A stretch of 10,149 bases of DNA, taken from the NCBI GenBank assembly GCA_023229605.1, contig JALNYY010000146.1:1-10149 (forward strand), given 5' to 3'. The stretch comes from Methylobacter sp. (lineage in GTDB: Bacteria; Pseudomonadota; Gammaproteobacteria; Methylococcales; Methylomonadaceae). The position numbers and the translations under genes are program-made. The notes beneath the pieces are model-generated. The model saw only the letters and a program-made list of their open reading frames with translations. It was not told the DNA's origin and made no database searches. Within the stretch, counting starts at the first letter, position 1. Each line of letters begins with the position of its first letter. This document shows positions 7,378-10,149 of the stretch, in pieces.

Positions 7378-8637
7378 ATGGCTGAGATAACTGAAGTACC
7401 TAGCCCTTTTTGCGGTACCGGCACGGATGACCTGACCATTCAGGTTGACGGCATATCGCTTAAGGTGGTTAAAAACGGCTGCGCGGTTAATACGCCCGCT
7501 TTTGAACAGCCCATTACCGATACCCATCCAAGAGTCGAGGGTAAGGATGTCAGCCTGGAGACGGCCGTGGCAAAGGCCGCGGAGTTATTAAAAAATACCA
7601 ACCAGCCGGTTATCGGCGGCTGCGCAACCGATGTCAACGGGATGCGGGCGTTGCTGGCGTTGGCGGACCGTAGCGGCGCGGTAGTCGATAATATGAACTT
7701 TACCGGCGCGCGGAATAACTTTCTGGCCTTACAGGATTCCGGCTGGATGAACACGACGCTGGCGGAAGTCAAAAACCGCTGTGATTTGCTGCTGGTGGTC
7801 GGCGTCGATCTGGAGGTTTTTTCGCCGCGTTTTTTCGAGCGTTACCTATGGAATGAAGAGTCCATGTTCCTGGACGATACCGGCAAACGCGAGGTTATCT
7901 ATTTGGGCAAAGCGCCTTCCGGCAGCGCCTCCACTTCACCGTACGGCCAAAAAGCACTGGTTTTTGAATGCTCGAATCAAGATTTGCCGGATGTGGTCGC
8001 GGTTTTACGGGCGCTGGTTAAAGGCAACCCGATCCGGGTCGATTCGGTCGGCGGCATTGCGGTTGCCGATTTGCAGGGTGTTGCCGATAAATTAAAGGCG
8101 GCAAGCTATAGCGTAGTGACATGGGCCGCCGGAGCGTTGGCCTACAGCCAGGCCGAATTGACGGTGCAGACCTTGTCTGAAATGGTTAAGGATATTAACA
8201 ACCGGAATACCCGTAGTTCCGGTTTGCCGTTGGGCGGCAAGGAGGGCGATCAAACCGCCAACCAGGTTTGCGGTTGGACGACCGGTTATCCGGCGCGCAC
8301 CCGTTTTTCCAGCGGTTTTCCTGAATACGATCCCTATTTGAACGATACCAATGCCTTGCTGGCTAACGGCGAAGCGGACGCTTTGGTGTGGGTGCAGGCG
8401 TTTAATGCCAAGGCCGTGCCGCCGGAAACCGCGTTGCCGATCATCGTGGTGGGCCGTTCCGGCATGACCTTCGCCAAGGAACCGGATGTGTTTATTCCTG
8501 TCGGTACGCCGGGCATCGATCATGTCGGGCATGCTTACCGCATGGATAATGTGGTCGCGATACGGTTGAAAAAACTGCGCGATTCCGGCCTGCCCAGCAC
8601 TTTTGAAGTGCTTAATGCCATTGAACAAGCTTTGTAG
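7378..8637 (+). CDS. fhcB: Formyltransferase/hydrolase complex subunit B (FwdB/FmdB homologue)
   Basis: A subunit of the bacterial Fhc complex, which takes formyl groups from tetrahydromethanopterin and releases formate during formaldehyde oxidation in methylotrophs; the complex is cytoplasmic. The protein has 419 residues, similar to archaeal FwdB, whose fold belongs to the molybdopterin oxidoreductases. PFCGTGTDD at 10-18, AVVDN at 101-105, FLALQDSGW at 115-123, EVKNRCDLL, NQVCGWTTGYP and HAYRMDNV align with archaeal FwdB blocks. Compared with the archaeal CPFCGTLCDD motif as I recall it, two cysteines are replaced (Ser9, Thr16), leaving Cys12 and Cys35. The position of the archaeal metal-ligand Cys (NTASVC) is Gly110 (NMNFTG). 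Loss of the iron-sulfur and Mo/W sites is the known condition of FhcB, so the subunit is structural here and not redox-active. It starts the fhc operon, 61 bases before fhcA. Confidence 0.92.
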   Translation: MAEITEVPSPFCGTGTDDLTIQVDGISLKVVKNGCAVNTPAFEQPITDTHPRVEGKDVSLETAVAKAAELLKNTNQPVIGGCATDVNGMRALLALADRSGAVVDNMNFTGARNNFLALQDSGWMNTTLAEVKNRCDLLLVVGVDLEVFSPRFFERYLWNEESMFLDDTGKREVIYLGKAPSGSASTSPYGQKALVFECSNQDLPDVVAVLRALVKGNPIRVDSVGGIAVADLQGVADKLKAASYSVVTWAAGALAYSQAELTVQTLSEMVKDINNRNTRSSGLPLGGKEGDQTANQVCGWTTGYPARTRFSSGFPEYDPYLNDTNALLANGEADALVWVQAFNAKAVPPETALPIIVVGRSGMTFAKEPDVFIPVGTPGIDHVGHAYRMDNVVAIRLKKLRDSGLPSTFEVLNAIEQAL

Positions 8638-8638
8638 G

Positions 8639-8684
8639 CAGAAATATGCTCCTGCAATTTCTGTATTCATTACATCCATGTAAT
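8639..8684 (+). promoter_or_regulatory. Two dyads in the fhcB-fhcA intercistronic gap
   Basis: The first is a stem of CAGAAAT(a)TGC (8639-8649) with GCAATTTCTG (8654-8663), 10 pairs with one bulged A and a TCCT loop, starting 2 bases after the fhcB stop. The second is ATTACAT (8669-8675) and ATGTAAT (8678-8684) with only CC between, too tight for a normal hairpin loop unless the inner pair opens, so it may act as DNA. No U tract follows the first stem, so a terminator is unlikely; an RNA processing or stability role is possible. Confidence 0.45.
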
Positions 8685-8686
8685 TC

Positions 8687-8691
8687 GGAAG
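8687..8691 (+). promoter_or_regulatory. Ribosome binding site of fhcA
   Basis: GGAAG lies 7 bases before the ATG at 8699. It is modest in strength, but the residues after this ATG (LIKLTGGAVYDP) are the expected FhcA N-terminus. Confidence 0.55.
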
Positions 8692-8698
8692 ATATAGT

Positions 8699-10149
8699 AT
8701 GTTGATAAAGTTAACAGGCGGGGCTGTCTATGATCCTGCCAGCGGGATCGATGGCGCGAAACAGGATATTTATATTCAGGATGGGCGCATCGTCAACAAG
8801 CCTGTCGGCGATTTTAAAATCGATAAGGAATACGATTTAACCGGCAAAGTAGTGATGTCCGGCGCAATTGATATGCACACGCATATCGGCGGCGGCAAGG
8901 GCAATATCGCCAGAACCCTGTTGCCGGAAGATCATCGCCAGGACCCGGTTGCGCGCACCGATATTACCCGTTCCGGCTGCGGCCATGCGATGCCCAGCAC
9001 CTTTGTGACCGGCTACCGTTACGCGGAAATGGGTTACACCGCCGGTTTTGAGCCCGCGGTGCTGCCGGTTAACGCGCGTCAGGCGCATATGGAAATGGCC
9101 GATATTCCGATCCTGGATAAAGGCGGTTATGTGTTGATGGGCAGCGACGATTATCTGCTGCGGATGCTGACGGCCAAAAAAGACCAGAAAGCCATCAATG
9201 ATTATGTCGCTTTCACCATGCAAGCGGCTAAAGCCATCGGCGTTAAAGTCGTTAATCCCGGCGGTATCAGTGCGTTCAAATTCAACCAGCGCAAACTGGA
9301 TCTGGATGAGCAAAACAGCCATTATGGGGTGACGCCGAGAGAGATTTTAAAGTCGCTGGCTACGGCGGTTAAAGAGCTGGGCATTACTCACCCGTTGCAT
9401 GTGCATGGTTGTAATCTCGGTGTGCCGGGCAATATGAATACCACGTTGGATACCATTCAGGGCATAGGCGGCTTGCCGATGCATTTGACTCATATCCAGT
9501 TCCATAGTTACGGCACGGAAGGGGATTTCAAGTTTTCTTCCGGTGCGGCCGAGATAGCCGAAGCCGTCAACAAAAACAAAAACATCACGATCGATGTGGG
9601 GCAGATTCTGTTCGGCCAAACCGTAACCGCATCCGGCGACAATATGCGCCAACATGCCAATCATAAGCTTGCCAGCCCGAATAAATGGGTGACCATGGAT
9701 ATTGAATGCGATGCGGGCTGCGGCGTGGTGCCGTTCAAGTACAAGGATCAGAGCTTTGTTAATGCGTTGCAATGGGCGATCGGCCTGGAAACCTTCCTGC
9801 TGGTTGACGACCCGTGGCGTATTTTTCTGACTACTGATCATCCGAATGGGGCGCCGTTCACCAGCTATCCGCATTTGATTCGCTTGCTGATGGACAGAAG
9901 TTTCCGTAACGATGTGCTGGCGACTATTCATCCGGAAGCGCAAAAGATGACCACGTTGGCGTCGATTGACCGTGAATACAGTTTGCAGGAAATTGCGATC
10001 ATGACCCGTGCCGGTGCTGCCAGGTTGATCGGCTTGCAGGATCGCGGAGCTTTAAGCGCCGGTAACTGGGCGGATATTACCGTTTATACCGACAATGCTG
10101 ACCGGCAGAAAATGTTCGAAAAACCGGATTATGTATTCAAGGACGGTGA
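8699..10149 (+). CDS. fhcA: Formyltransferase/hydrolase complex subunit A (FwdA/FmdA homologue), 3' end cut by window
   Basis: The hydrolytic subunit of the Fhc complex: an amidohydrolase-fold enzyme that hydrolyses the formyl group from the methylofuran carrier to give formate. The 483 complete codons run open to the window edge; the family is about 550 residues, so roughly 65 are missing because of the window and not by mutation. The N-terminal amidohydrolase beta-sandwich (LTGGAVYDP...DIYIQDGRIV) is followed by the metal motif DMHTHIGGGKGN with His60 and His62. Lys183 in VKVVNPGG corresponds to the metal-bridging lysine position of archaeal FwdA. His234 and His236 (HPLHVHGCNLG), His263, His266 and His269 (HLTHIQFHS), and Asp380 in TTDHPNGAPF are the other likely ligand or catalytic residues; assignments are by analogy. 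The end of the visible part re-enters the sandwich (GALSAGNWADITVY). fhcD and fhcC are expected downstream, as in other methylotroph clusters. Confidence 0.95.
   Translation, partial: MLIKLTGGAVYDPASGIDGAKQDIYIQDGRIVNKPVGDFKIDKEYDLTGKVVMSGAIDMHTHIGGGKGNIARTLLPEDHRQDPVARTDITRSGCGHAMPSTFVTGYRYAEMGYTAGFEPAVLPVNARQAHMEMADIPILDKGGYVLMGSDDYLLRMLTAKKDQKAINDYVAFTMQAAKAIGVKVVNPGGISAFKFNQRKLDLDEQNSHYGVTPREILKSLATAVKELGITHPLHVHGCNLGVPGNMNTTLDTIQGIGGLPMHLTHIQFHSYGTEGDFKFSSGAAEIAEAVNKNKNITIDVGQILFGQTVTASGDNMRQHANHKLASPNKWVTMDIECDAGCGVVPFKYKDQSFVNALQWAIGLETFLLVDDPWRIFLTTDHPNGAPFTSYPHLIRLLMDRSFRNDVLATIHPEAQKMTTLASIDREYSLQEIAIMTRAGAARLIGLQDRGALSAGNWADITVYTDNADRQKMFEKPDYVFKDG

Noticed and set aside
8837..9943. 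Two antisense frames (161 and 198 residues) over fhcA
   Set aside because: The + strand encodes an unmistakable FhcA through the whole stretch; the antisense products show no family features.
10137..10149. Possible stop (TGA) at the window end terminating fhcA early
   Set aside because: The last three bases TGA are out of frame; in frame the sequence reads AAG GAC GGT GA and continues beyond the window.

Overview
The window looks like chromosomal DNA of a gammaproteobacterial methanotroph (order Methylococcales, for example a Methylobacter/Methylomonas relative). The lineage is inferred from three things. There are genes for the bacterial tetrahydromethanopterin-linked formyltransferase/hydrolase (Fhc) complex, the FadE is of the long membrane-anchored proteobacterial type, and short palindromic repeats are plentiful. 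All six genes are on the + strand and there are no RNA genes or complete transposons.

Region 1 (1-7212) is a fatty-acid beta-oxidation module. An alpha/beta hydrolase, cut by the left edge, is followed by a thiolase (fadA), a bifunctional 3-hydroxyacyl-CoA dehydrogenase/enoyl-CoA hydratase with the FadN domain order, and an 813-residue FadE acyl-CoA dehydrogenase. fadA and fadN overlap by one base and should be translationally coupled. Together FadE, FadN and FadA cover all four steps of the cycle, and the hydrolase could release acyl chains from esters. A clear intrinsic terminator follows fadE.

Region 2 (7213-10149) starts a one-carbon module: fhcB, then fhcA, which is cut by the right edge. 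These encode subunits of the complex that converts formyl-tetrahydromethanopterin to formate during formaldehyde oxidation. FhcB has lost most of the metal-binding cysteines of its archaeal relatives, as expected for the bacterial, non-redox form.

The most interesting signal is repeat DNA inside genes. A perfect 32-bp palindrome sits in frame in fadE, adding about 8 residues. A REP-like repeat of a different family sits in frame in fadN directly after the second Rossmann strand, adding about 16 residues. Neither breaks its reading frame, which resembles the protein-coding palindromic elements described in Rickettsia. A third repeat family, marked by an identical 19-mer, lies in the two gaps that flank the fadA-fadN pair. 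I did not find a wholly new multi-gene system.
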